20,678 nt of DNA, from the NCBI GenBank assembly GCA_964514415.1, contig CAZEQL010000017.1, forward strand, positions 1 through 20,678, read 5' to 3'. The notes under the pieces are model-generated. The model was not told where the DNA came from and ran no database searches. It saw only the letters and a list, made by a program, of their open reading frames with translations. Source of the DNA: CAZEQL01 sp964514415. Its GTDB lineage: Bacteria; Chloroflexota; Dehalococcoidia; GIF9; AB-539-J10. Made by a program: the position numbers and the translations under genes. Below are positions 6,395 through 11,496 of the stretch, one piece after another; position 1 is the first letter of the stretch, and each line of letters starts with the position of its first letter.

Positions 6395-6577
6395 TCACTC
6401 CTTTGTCTCGCCTGGCAGTAAATCAGGTGCATAAGTCTCGTAACCTGTGCGCTCTTTCTTCACTCGTTTCAGGGCTTCGATGCCGAGCTGGTGGGCTTCT
6501 CTCCTATCAGCATCAGTAAAGTCAGGATTATGGTCGTTATGGATGGTTTGAATTTTAATAGCTAGGTTAATATTCAT
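6395..6577 (-). CDS. small phage-type protein, 60 aa, paralogue of the 6773-6973 product
   Basis: No known function. It shares with the 6773-6973 product a middle helix (REAHQLGIEALKRVKKER versus HEAQRLGIAALKRINACR) and the ending LLPGETKE versus LLLGETKD, so the two are tandem paralogues. Such proteins with an LGIxALKR helix and a LLPGET tail are frequent in phage genomes. ATG at 6577 is chosen because it lies about 9 nt from AGGAAAGG; a GTG at 6583 that overlaps the upstream stop would add two residues. Hairpin copy 6 follows the stop directly. Confidence 0.7.
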   Translation of the reverse strand: MNINLAIKIQTIHNDHNPDFTDADRREAHQLGIEALKRVKKERTGYETYAPDLLPGETKE

Positions 6578-6579
6578 TG

Positions 6580-6759
6580 TCACTTACCTTTCCTGGCCTT
6601 AGCCATTGCCTTATCAAAGGTTTTTAGTGCCTGGTCTATTGCCTCTTTGTAGGCTTTCCCTGCCTGGGGCGTTGCCTCATTGCGGGCATTCTCTGCTGAG
6701 GTTATTGCATTATCGAAGGCTTTCTGTGCCTCTTCCGTTGCCTGTTCAAGCTTGCTCAT
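6580..6759 (-). CDS. Ala/Glu/Lys-rich helical protein, 59 aa
   Basis: ATG at 6759 follows AAAAGGAGGTGACAA. The 59-residue product is almost entirely helix-forming, with two related segments (EAQKAFDNAITSAENA and QALKTFDKAMAKARKGK). It is probably an elongated coiled coil or a helical hairpin. It sits between the two LGIxALKR paralogues, and its TGA stop overlaps their conserved (G/A)TGACAATG start box. Function unknown; a small structural or scaffolding role would fit the composition. Confidence 0.65.
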   Translation of the reverse strand: MSKLEQATEEAQKAFDNAITSAENARNEATPQAGKAYKEAIDQALKTFDKAMAKARKGK

Positions 6760-6772
6760 TTGTCACCTCCTT

Positions 6773-6973
6773 TTAATCCTTTGTCTCGCCTAGCAGTAGA
6801 TCCTCTCGTATCATCATATAGTCGGCTAGAGGATCTACTGCTAACCGACACGCATTGATGCGCTTTAGGGCTGCGATGCCCAGGCGCTGCGCTTCGTGCA
6901 GGTCCATAATATCGACGCTTCCCGGATCGTCAATGTCCTGCTGGATCAGCTCCATGGCTTTTTCGAGTTTCAT
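6773..6973 (-). CDS. small phage-type protein, 66 aa, paralogue of the 6395-6577 product
   Basis: Begins MKLEKAMELIQQDID and continues into the conserved helix (HEAQRLGIAALKRINACR) and the tail LLLGETKD. Two ATGs lie six bases apart (6979 and 6973); the second is 8 nt from AAAGGAGG, so 6973 is preferred. The stop TAA is followed closely by AAAAGGAGGTGACAAATG of the helical 59-residue gene, without a hairpin between them. Confidence 0.7.
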   Translation of the reverse strand: MKLEKAMELIQQDIDDPGSVDIMDLHEAQRLGIAALKRINACRLAVDPLADYMMIREDLLLGETKD

Positions 6974-6993
6974 TGTCATTACCTCCTTTTTAC

Positions 6994-7007
6994 ATTCCTG
7001 TTAGAAT
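6994..7007 (-). repeat. intercistronic hairpin copy 7 (ATTCT-AACA-GGAAT)
   Basis: Follows the HNH-gene stop TAA 7013-7011. One T-G pair in the stem; TAAAAAGGAGG follows. Confidence 0.75.
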
Positions 7008-7417
7008 ATATTAGCCTGAGCTTTTGGAAGCAATAACTCAAACTGTTCATCAAATTTTACCTCTTCCTTTGTTCTAATCCTACGTGGTAAATAGCGTGTA
7101 GTTGTGTCAGTCCAATAACTTAGATAAGTGCCACGTTCCCTAATTAACTCTGGAGTATTGAGTAAATCCAGTACATCTAGTCGGTGTTGATAGCAACGAA
7201 TACGGTCTACTTGCCCCCTTTGGGTTTCAAAGGCTAGGCTCCACAGTAAATGCCTTCTAGTGTGTTCATACTTGTGGCAAGGCTCACATCTCCATTCCTT
7301 ATTTTCAGGTTCATCACCACCACCATGAGAACGCTCTACAATATGATGCTCTTCTGGAGTATTCTTACTCCCACATCTCACGCAAGTCATATCAATCTCG
7401 ACCTTTATATTCTTCAT
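7001..7417 (-). CDS. HNH endonuclease domain protein
   Basis: The 138-residue product has a compact HNH module: Cys12-x2-Cys15, then EEHHI (His24, His25), GGGDEPENK with Asn39, and Cys44-x2-Cys47-His48. This is the beta-beta-alpha-metal nuclease signature with a structural zinc knuckle. The C-terminal 85 residues are unassigned and basic. Such proteins cut or nick DNA, either as homing enzymes or near phage packaging genes. The start ATG at 7417 lies inside hairpin copy 8, so the loop contains the start codon; an ATG at residue 10 is a possible alternative. Note that the coding end overlaps hairpin copy 7 by a few bases. Confidence 0.8.
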   Translation of the reverse strand: MKNIKVEIDMTCVRCGSKNTPEEHHIVERSHGGGDEPENKEWRCEPCHKYEHTRRHLLWSLAFETQRGQVDRIRCYQHRLDVLDLLNTPELIRERGTYLSYWTDTTTRYLPRRIRTKEEVKFDEQFELLLPKAQANIF

Positions 7418-7422
7418 AGAAT
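7409..7422 (-). repeat. intercistronic hairpin copy 8 (ATTCT-ATGA-AGAAT)
   Basis: Lies 4 nt after stop TAA 7429-7427 of a 19-codon frame. The 4-nt loop holds the ATG proposed as the HNH gene start, so the stem would directly mask initiation. Confidence 0.7.
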
Positions 7423-7426
7423 GTGT

Positions 7427-7486
7427 TTACTTGACAAATTGCCCCCAAAAGTGCGTAACACTTAACAAGCATAGGTCGTCACTCAT
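7427..7486 (-). CDS. possible 19-residue peptide
   Basis: ATG at 7486 follows AAAGGAGATAA and opens a 19-codon frame (MSDDLCLLSVTHFWGQFVK) that stops at TAA directly before hairpin copy 8. Its ribosome site and its stop-to-hairpin spacing match those of neighbouring genes, which is the main argument that it is translated. It is also near enough to the HNH gene to act as a leader for it. No homology is recognisable at this size. Confidence 0.4.
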   Translation of the reverse strand: MSDDLCLLSVTHFWGQFVK

Positions 7487-7495
7487 TTATCTCCT

Positions 7496-7819
7496 TTATG
7501 GATGAAACCCGTACCCTGTCGCTGCGTATTTCAGTAGCCTAGCACCCTCCGGACATAAGTCAAAGGGATGCCTCTCACATTGACTACAAACATCCAGATG
7601 AGCATGGAACTTCTTAATCCGCCCACTGATTCCCTCTGGTCCCTGACATTCCTCGCATTTCAATACTATTCCTGACCGAGTCCAAGATAGGCGTTTGTTG
7701 TACTTCCTGCATTTAGGCTCCATGGAGATCGTTCCATCAAAATCTGGGCATTGTTTGCCCTCACCAAATACGGGGGTCTCATAACAATATTCTGAGTCCG
7801 GCATTACCAATTCTGTCAT
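7496..7819 (-). CDS. hypothetical Cys-rich protein, 107 aa
   Basis: Not recognised. It contains nine cysteines, including CEEC (residues of about 55-58) and CSQC (about 78-81), which suggests one or two zinc sites. Other visible segments are QCPDFDGTISMEPKCRKYNK and HPFDLCPEGARLLKYA. ATG at 7819 has AAAGGAGAG about 12 nt upstream. It may be a zinc-ribbon accessory or a small nucleic-acid-binding protein. The upstream gene ends in a type-B hairpin sequence 27 bp before this start. Confidence 0.65.
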   Translation of the reverse strand: MTELVMPDSEYCYETPVFGEGKQCPDFDGTISMEPKCRKYNKRLSWTRSGIVLKCEECQGPEGISGRIKKFHAHLDVCSQCERHPFDLCPEGARLLKYAATGYGFHP

Positions 7820-7845
7820 CTCAACAATACTCTCCTTTCGTTGAC

Positions 7846-8337
7846 CTAGCGTTCTGTCTGGGAACGCTGGTCGGGATACTCAATTAGTTGTGCATTGCGA
7901 GGTTGATAAAGAGGATGCGTTGGTTCACCGTTCTTATTTACACCAAAACACCAGCCTGGACCTAGCATATCAACTACCTGTCGGCCCCGGTTCAAAAGTT
8001 GACCTTGGTTACCCCAGGCATAGACAATCCTGATACAGCGTTCGGCCATGCCCTTCAGGGCCAGACTATTCCCGCGGCCAACTGGGTCGTAGACTTCATC
8101 CAGCCCATCGGGATACGTCGCCCTCCAAGCAAAGATGTTGCCTAACCAAATGCCGCGGTACCCCCAGTCCCGGGCGAAGTTGATACAACGCCTGACAGTC
8201 GGGTCGTTGTGTGCTTCATCGGCGGTAGAGGGATTGAGCCCAATGAACAATATCTCTTGACCCAGTTCTGCCCAACGCCGGTACAATGTAAACCGGTACA
8301 GTCTGTCTTCAGAAAAAGATGCCTTACTTTCCCACAT
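7846..8337 (-). CDS. DUF1643 domain protein
   Basis: The 163-residue product follows the DUF1643 pattern closely. It has RFTLYRRWAE, then LFIGLNPSTADEAHNDPTVRRC, then FARDWGYRGIWLGNIFAWRAT, DPVGRGN, IVYAWGNQG and near the end GEPTHPLYQPRN. These are the conserved blocks of the family, which spans nearly its whole length here. DUF1643 proteins occur in many phages and bacteria; the NPSTAD and HPLY motifs suggest an enzyme, but no activity is established to my knowledge. The start ATG at 8337 has GGAG about 7 nt upstream and a stronger AAGGAGG further out. Confidence 0.88.
   Translation of the reverse strand: MWESKASFSEDRLYRFTLYRRWAELGQEILFIGLNPSTADEAHNDPTVRRCINFARDWGYRGIWLGNIFAWRATYPDGLDEVYDPVGRGNSLALKGMAERCIRIVYAWGNQGQLLNRGRQVVDMLGPGWCFGVNKNGEPTHPLYQPRNAQLIEYPDQRSQTER
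7849..7867 (-). repeat. type-B-like hairpin at the 3' end of the DUF1643 gene
   Basis: GCGTTC-CCAGACA-GAACGC on the minus strand, with the TAG stop immediately after. It shares GAACGCTAG with the hairpin at 9777-9793, but the loop is longer. Confidence 0.45.
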
Positions 8338-8363
8338 TATTTTCTCCGCTCTTCCTCCTTTTT

Positions 8364-8377
8364 ATTCACGAGAGAAT
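8364..8377 (-). repeat. intercistronic hairpin copy 9, degenerate (ATTCT-CTCG-TGAAT)
   Basis: The inner pair is T-T. It lies 25 nt after the stop of the HgdB-like gene and just before AAAAAGGAGG of the DUF1643 gene. It is the most upstream copy found. Confidence 0.6.
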
Positions 8378-8402
8378 GTTTTACCTTTTATAAAGGCTGC
8401 CA

Positions 8403-9506
8403 TCAACGCTTCCTTCTTCTAAACTCAAGCAAATCCACGAAGGCCTCAATCCTGGTCAACATACCTTCTTTACCCATCTGTTCATCGCAAGTGACGGATA
8501 GCACAGGAATATCTTCCCTGGTCGACGCCATAATATTCTGAGCTACTATTTCAGGCATACAGGTAAAAGGCGCCAAATGAATTACTCCATCATATCCCTC
8601 CTGCGCACAAAGCACCTTCTCCCCCACCGATTCCCAACCATCGCCACCAACGTCGTGGTCAAGGTAAGGCCCGGCTAACTTATGCACCTTTCTCCGTTCA
8701 TTTATGCCCAGGTAATTGAGGAAAAGGCTATATTTGACCCACCGGGAAAGAGTTATCGTTCGCTCAACTTCCACTCCTAACTTGCCCAGTTCCATCTCTA
8801 TATCCATATTGGCAAAAGGCTCTATAACAACATAAATTTCACCCACAATAGCCACTTTGACAGGATCGGCCTTGGGGTGATGAGGAATCTTATTTAGCCT
8901 GCCAGTGTATTCTCTGGCTACCCCCCTTACCTCTCTAATGCTAAGCGCATCGTTGGTTGCCTCAATAGCTTCTTTATAGACCGAGTTAGCCATCCCTTTA
9001 TCCAATTCCCTCGCCCTTGCTCTGTATAGCACCTTCTCCATTCTGTCCAAGGCATTTAGCTTAGCAATGCCGAAACAAGATGCTGAAATGACTTTACTCA
9101 ACCACATCTTACTATCACGGGTGTCACTGGTTATGTTCCTGACGAGGCGCAGAAAGTTCGCAAATTTATGATGAGATACGTCAAAGGTCAGAAGGCGAGC
9201 ATTATAGCCCAAATCATGGAGCATCTGTTCCTGGCCTCTGGCGTAGTAACCCAATCGGCAGATACCAGTGCCTCTTGCCTGAACCAGGGTATCTGCTCCA
9301 AGCTCACAGGCTTCAATTAAGCTGCCCAGGGTAAGTTTATAAGGTAAGCAGGATTCCGCTGGAGAATATTTAACTCCCAAGTCCAGCGTTTTCTTAGTCA
9401 TTGGCGGCGGAATTATGAAGTCTTTCCCTCTGACAGCACCCAATCTATCCGCTATGGCCCCCATAGCTACATGGACATTGCCAAAGTGAGGTATGCCTAC
9501 ACGCAT
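8403..9506 (-). CDS. HgdB-like CoA-dehydratase activation protein (2-hydroxyacyl-CoA dehydratase family)
   Basis: The 367-residue product resembles the family of ~370-residue proteins annotated as CoA protein activase or 2-hydroxyglutaryl-CoA dehydratase D-component-like. Visible blocks: MRVGIPHFGNVHVA, PPPMTKKTLDLGVKYSP, ESCLPYKLTLGS (Cys53), GTGICRLGYYARGQE (Cys83), VAIVGEIYVVIEPFAN and HLAPFTCMPEIVAQNI (Cys316). The three conserved Cys are likely [4Fe-4S] ligands. In many anaerobes such genes adjoin a BadF/HgdC-type ATPase; here that ATPase lies 5 kb downstream on the same strand, with phage-like genes between. The substrate is unknown. ATG at 9506 follows AAAAGGAGAG. The gene is larger than, but packed like, its small neighbours. 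Confidence 0.82.
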   Translation of the reverse strand: MRVGIPHFGNVHVAMGAIADRLGAVRGKDFIIPPPMTKKTLDLGVKYSPAESCLPYKLTLGSLIEACELGADTLVQARGTGICRLGYYARGQEQMLHDLGYNARLLTFDVSHHKFANFLRLVRNITSDTRDSKMWLSKVISASCFGIAKLNALDRMEKVLYRARARELDKGMANSVYKEAIEATNDALSIREVRGVAREYTGRLNKIPHHPKADPVKVAIVGEIYVVIEPFANMDIEMELGKLGVEVERTITLSRWVKYSLFLNYLGINERRKVHKLAGPYLDHDVGGDGWESVGEKVLCAQEGYDGVIHLAPFTCMPEIVAQNIMASTREDIPVLSVTCDEQMGKEGMLTRIEAFVDLLEFRRRKR

Positions 9507-9543
9507 ATTTTCTCTCTCCTTTTGCTCATCATGTCTACTTTGT

Positions 9544-9738
9544 TCATTTTACCCGGGTGCATTTAATTACCAGAGTCTCCCCGACCTTCAGCTGGTAGTC
9601 CAGCTTGCAAACGGCTCCCTGGAATCTTGATTGATTCGCATACTGCTGCTCGAGGGCTCGGCTGACGCCCACCCTGGGGGAGCTCCCTCGGGCAAATGTC
9701 TCGCCGGCGTTGATCTGAACTTTATAGTCTTTAAGCAT
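9544..9738 (-). CDS. hypothetical protein, 64 aa
   Basis: Not recognised. ATG at 9738 follows AGAGGAGAACAA. The product has a central low-complexity helix (SRALEQQYANQSRFQ) and a beta-like C-terminal half (GAVCKLDYQLKVGETLVIKCTRVK). It is basic overall. It precedes the HgdB-like gene by 37 bp and follows a type-B hairpin, so it belongs to the operon that starts at the XRE regulator. Confidence 0.65.
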   Translation of the reverse strand: MLKDYKVQINAGETFARGSSPRVGVSRALEQQYANQSRFQGAVCKLDYQLKVGETLVIKCTRVK

Positions 9739-9776
9739 TTGTTCTCCTCTAAAGATAATGTCAGTTATTTTGCTAG

Positions 9777-9793
9777 CGTTCTTGATAAGAACG
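9777..9793 (-). repeat. type-B hairpin copy 1 (CGTTCTT-ATC-AAGAACG)
   Basis: Perfect 7-bp stem with a 3-nt loop, four bases after stop TAA 9800-9798 and followed by CTAGC. Same position relative to genes as the ATTCT family further along the operon. Confidence 0.75.
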
Positions 9794-9797
9794 TAGG

Positions 9798-10025
9798 TTA
9801 TACATTAACCTTGTCAATTACTCTTTCCACCGGATAATTGACGGTAGCCGGGAAGCCGGTGGAAAGTGTAATCTCAAGGATATCACCGGGCTGGATGTTG
9901 GTGTTGTGAACCTTCGTTCCGTTCCAGAGCCAGCCCTGGAACGGTCTGCAGTCAACAACGATGCCGTCCTCGATATCCCATTCAAGAAAGTCTTGGCCAT
10001 GGTCTTCTAGGTAAACTGTTATCAT
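9798..10025 (-). CDS. hypothetical beta-rich protein, 75 aa
   Basis: Not recognised. ATG at 10025 follows AGAAAGGAGGAAATAAG. The sequence looks all-beta (MITVYLEDHGQDFLEWDIEDG, IVVDCRPFQGWLWNGT, GDILEITLS, PVERVIDKVNV) and acidic. It is the second gene of the operon after the XRE regulator, and type-B hairpins lie on both sides of it. No motif suggests an activity. Confidence 0.7.
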   Translation of the reverse strand: MITVYLEDHGQDFLEWDIEDGIVVDCRPFQGWLWNGTKVHNTNIQPGDILEITLSTGFPATVNYPVERVIDKVNV

Positions 10026-10044
10026 CTTATTTCCTCCTTTCTAG

Positions 10045-10061
10045 CGTCCTCGATAAGAACG
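10045..10061 (-). repeat. type-B hairpin copy 2 (CGTTCTT-ATC-GAGGACG)
   Basis: Two A-to-G changes in the right arm relative to copy 1 give T-G pairs, which in RNA keep the 7-bp stem while breaking the DNA palindrome. Lies 3 nt after the XRE stop; CTAGAAAGGAGG follows. Confidence 0.75.
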
Positions 10062-10064
10062 TTG

Positions 10065-10235
10065 CTAATTGCCTTTTGCTAATCGGGCTAATTGCCTTTT
10101 AGCCAGCATACTGGGACGCTTCTTGTTGGTCTCCCACCGAGCTACTGTAACCCGGGAAACGCCTATCTTGTCGGCGAACTCCTGCTGAGTCATTTCCAGC
10201 TTCTTCCTGAGCTCTATTATTTCCTTAGCTTCCAT
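10065..10235 (-). CDS. XRE-family helix-turn-helix regulator, 56 aa
   Basis: The protein is a minimal Cro/CI-type DNA-binding domain: LRKKLEMTQQEFADKIG then VSRVTVARWETNKKRPS is the classic helix-turn-helix with its conserved TQxExA, GVS, TVxRWE and RP residues. Only about 15 residues follow, too few for a separate dimerisation domain. Its C-terminus lies in a 23-bp-spaced direct repeat (AAAAGGCAATTAGC twice), so it may have been truncated by a duplication. It is the first gene of the long minus-strand operon and starts about 6 nt after a -10 box, which suggests a leaderless mRNA. A palindrome upstream of the -35 box is a candidate autoregulatory operator. It is too small for a full repressor such as CI; a Cro-like role is plausible. 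Confidence 0.85.
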   Translation of the reverse strand: MEAKEIIELRKKLEMTQQEFADKIGVSRVTVARWETNKKRPSMLAKRQLARLAKGN

Positions 10236-10241
10236 TCTCTC

Positions 10242-10270
10242 AATGTAGCATAGGTTACAATGTCTGTCAA
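10242..10270 (-). promoter_or_regulatory. promoter of the XRE-led operon, leaderless type
   Basis: -35 TTGACA (10270-10265), 17-bp spacer, -10 TACATT (10247-10242). Only six bases separate the -10 box from the XRE ATG, so transcription should begin at or next to the start codon. Confidence 0.75.
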
Positions 10271-10272
10271 GT

Positions 10273-10289
10273 CGTTCTTACCAAGAACG
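10273..10289. promoter_or_regulatory. type-B palindrome next to the -35 box, candidate operator
   Basis: CGTTCTT-ACC-AAGAACG (plus strand) abuts the -35 box of the XRE promoter with two bases between. Unlike copies 1 and 2 it is upstream of the transcript and can only act as DNA. It is a plausible binding site for the XRE protein itself. Confidence 0.55.
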
Positions 10290-10305
10290 CTGTTATATCC
10301 CAGGG

Positions 10306-10352
10306 TTGTTTATCAAGGATTTATCGTTGTTTATCAATGGTTTATCAAGGGG
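10306..10352. repeat. four TTTATC repeats at 10-11 bp spacing
   Basis: TTTATC starts at 10309, 10320, 10330 and 10341, in the larger contexts TTGTTTATCAAGG and TTGTTTATCAATGG. The helical phasing puts all four on one face of the DNA. It lies upstream of the XRE promoter and is followed by a GGATCC-centred palindrome (GGGGATCCCC, 10349-10358). It may be an activator array or iteron-like sites. Confidence 0.55.
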
Positions 10353-10375
10353 ATCCCCAATCTGGGGAATTTGGC

Positions 10376-10411
10376 ACAAAAAAAGGGCCGGGGATTTACC
10401 CCCGGCCCTTT
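10376..10411 (-). terminator. intrinsic terminator of the ParB-like gene
   Basis: A perfect 12-bp stem (10382-10393 with 10400-10411), very G+C-rich, a 6-nt loop, and on the minus strand a run of seven T residues. It lies 26 bp after the ParB-like stop. Confidence 0.9.
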
Positions 10412-10436
10412 AGCTACGAGCCGCGGCTCGGTTGGT

Positions 10437-11294
10437 CTATTCCTCCTCTTCGGTCTCTTCAAGTGGGAGCTGGCTCTCCAGGAATAGTTCCTTCGGAAAT
10501 CCATTAATCCTTGGACTCGCTATTATGCTATTTGGCACAGTGAATTTCTTCCTCACTGTGCGGTCTTCTCTATAGGCATTCCAAGCGCGAGTAAGGAGCG
10601 AAAAGATTTGATTTCCTATAGGTTTCCTAGTAGCAGTGGCATAGCTGACTATCTGACCTCGTAAAATGTGGATGGGGTCGTCTGGCTCTTCCAGCCGGAG
10701 GCCAGTCACGTATCTGTCAATGAAGTCATTAGCTGCATTACCATCTACCTGCGAGAAGAGATAATGTAGCGCTGATGTGATAGCTGGCCACCTAGGTGCT
10801 CCAATGGGAGGATTCAAGTTTATATAGAATGCCACAGAATCACGTAGGCGTGGATGTTGACCAAGGGTTTCGAGCATTTGTTCGTGGCTGCCTGAATTCC
10901 CCCTCATCCGCCGAGAGAGATAACGCCATGTCCAGTTAAGCGTGCTAGCGAGTTCGTTATAGTTTGACTCTTTCTCGATGTAGAGGACGTCCGAGAGGTT
11001 GCGTTTCTTTCCCACGTCCATTGTCATGAATGCCTCCGGCACTATATCCCGAACCACTATCGCCTCTATCGGGATGCCAGTCGCTTTGACCATTCTGAGG
11101 CGGTGCACCCCATCGCGAAGTTGGCCAGTCGCATCGAATCTGATGGTGTCTCCGTTTGTTACCCACTCGCCGCGTTTCTGTCTTCCAATAAGGTCATTCA
11201 GGTGGGAGGGCGAGAAAGGGCGATTGTTTCCCTGGTCAAGGTTGAGATACCGCTCGGCTAGGTCCCTGTCAATGGTTTCTACTTCAGTTTTCAT
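10437..11294 (-). CDS. ParB/Srx-like nuclease-fold phage protein
   Basis: This 285-residue protein belongs by eye to a phage family with an N-terminal ParB-like fold. Visible: AERYLNLDQGNNRPFSPSHLNDLIGRQKRGEWVTNGDTIRF (split here: ERYLNLDQGNNRPF; LNDLIGRQKRGEW), then LRDGVHRLRMVKATGIPI, which corresponds to the family's DGQHRLxAxxxxG block with a Val in place of Gln, then VVRDIVPEAFMTMDVGKKR. The remaining 160 residues are helical. Relatives occur in actinophages and in other mobile elements; function is unestablished, perhaps DNA-binding or regulatory. It has its own promoter, an operator-like palindrome at the start site and a terminator, so it is a monocistronic unit. ATG at 11294 follows AAAAGGAGAAACAAA. 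Confidence 0.78.
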   Translation of the reverse strand: MKTEVETIDRDLAERYLNLDQGNNRPFSPSHLNDLIGRQKRGEWVTNGDTIRFDATGQLRDGVHRLRMVKATGIPIEAIVVRDIVPEAFMTMDVGKKRNLSDVLYIEKESNYNELASTLNWTWRYLSRRMRGNSGSHEQMLETLGQHPRLRDSVAFYINLNPPIGAPRWPAITSALHYLFSQVDGNAANDFIDRYVTGLRLEEPDDPIHILRGQIVSYATATRKPIGNQIFSLLTRAWNAYREDRTVRKKFTVPNSIIASPRINGFPKELFLESQLPLEETEEEE

Positions 11295-11316
11295 TTTGTT
11301 TCTCCTTTTATTTAAT

Positions 11317-11334
11317 GATTTGGTTAACCAAATC
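11317..11334. promoter_or_regulatory. 18-bp perfect palindrome at the transcription start, candidate operator
   Basis: GATTTGGTTAACCAAATC is perfectly symmetric and begins two bases after the -10 box of the ParB-like gene, so a bound dimer would block initiation or escape. It may also form a weak RNA stem in the leader. Confidence 0.65.
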
Positions 11335-11336
11335 CT

Positions 11337-11365
11337 ATAATAATATGTTCCGAATTGTTTGTCAA
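11337..11365 (-). promoter_or_regulatory. promoter of the ParB-like gene
   Basis: -35 TTGACA (11365-11360), 17-bp spacer, -10 TATTAT (11342-11337). Near-consensus; the leader is about 35 nt long and carries AAAAGGAG. Confidence 0.8.
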
Positions 11366-11420
11366 GTGGGTTAGAATGTTAAGATTTCTTTGGCTACACT
11401 AAGGTTTAGGAGGGATTAAA

Positions 11421-11459
11421 GACAAAAAAAGGGACGGGGATTTGAGTCCCCGTCCCTTT
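11421..11459 (-). terminator. intrinsic terminator after the 159-aa gene
   Basis: Perfect 12-bp stem (11428-11439 with 11448-11459), an 8-nt loop and seven T residues on the minus strand. It closes the operon that contains the four genes at 11.5-13.1 kb. Confidence 0.9.
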
Positions 11460-11496
11460 CACCGCTAGTATATTACTTCTAATATATTACTGCAGG

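Noticed and set aside
3516..8377. Hairpin copies as LexA-type SOS boxes or as a CRISPR array
   Set aside because: The half-sites are ATTCT/AGAAT rather than known LexA motifs, the copies lie inside an operon after stop codons, and spacing is gene-sized and irregular, not 30-40 bp.
8362..8403. 13-codon frame MAAFIKGKTFSRE overlapping the HgdB-like stop
   Set aside because: It has no ribosome site and reads through hairpin copy 9; chance seems likely.
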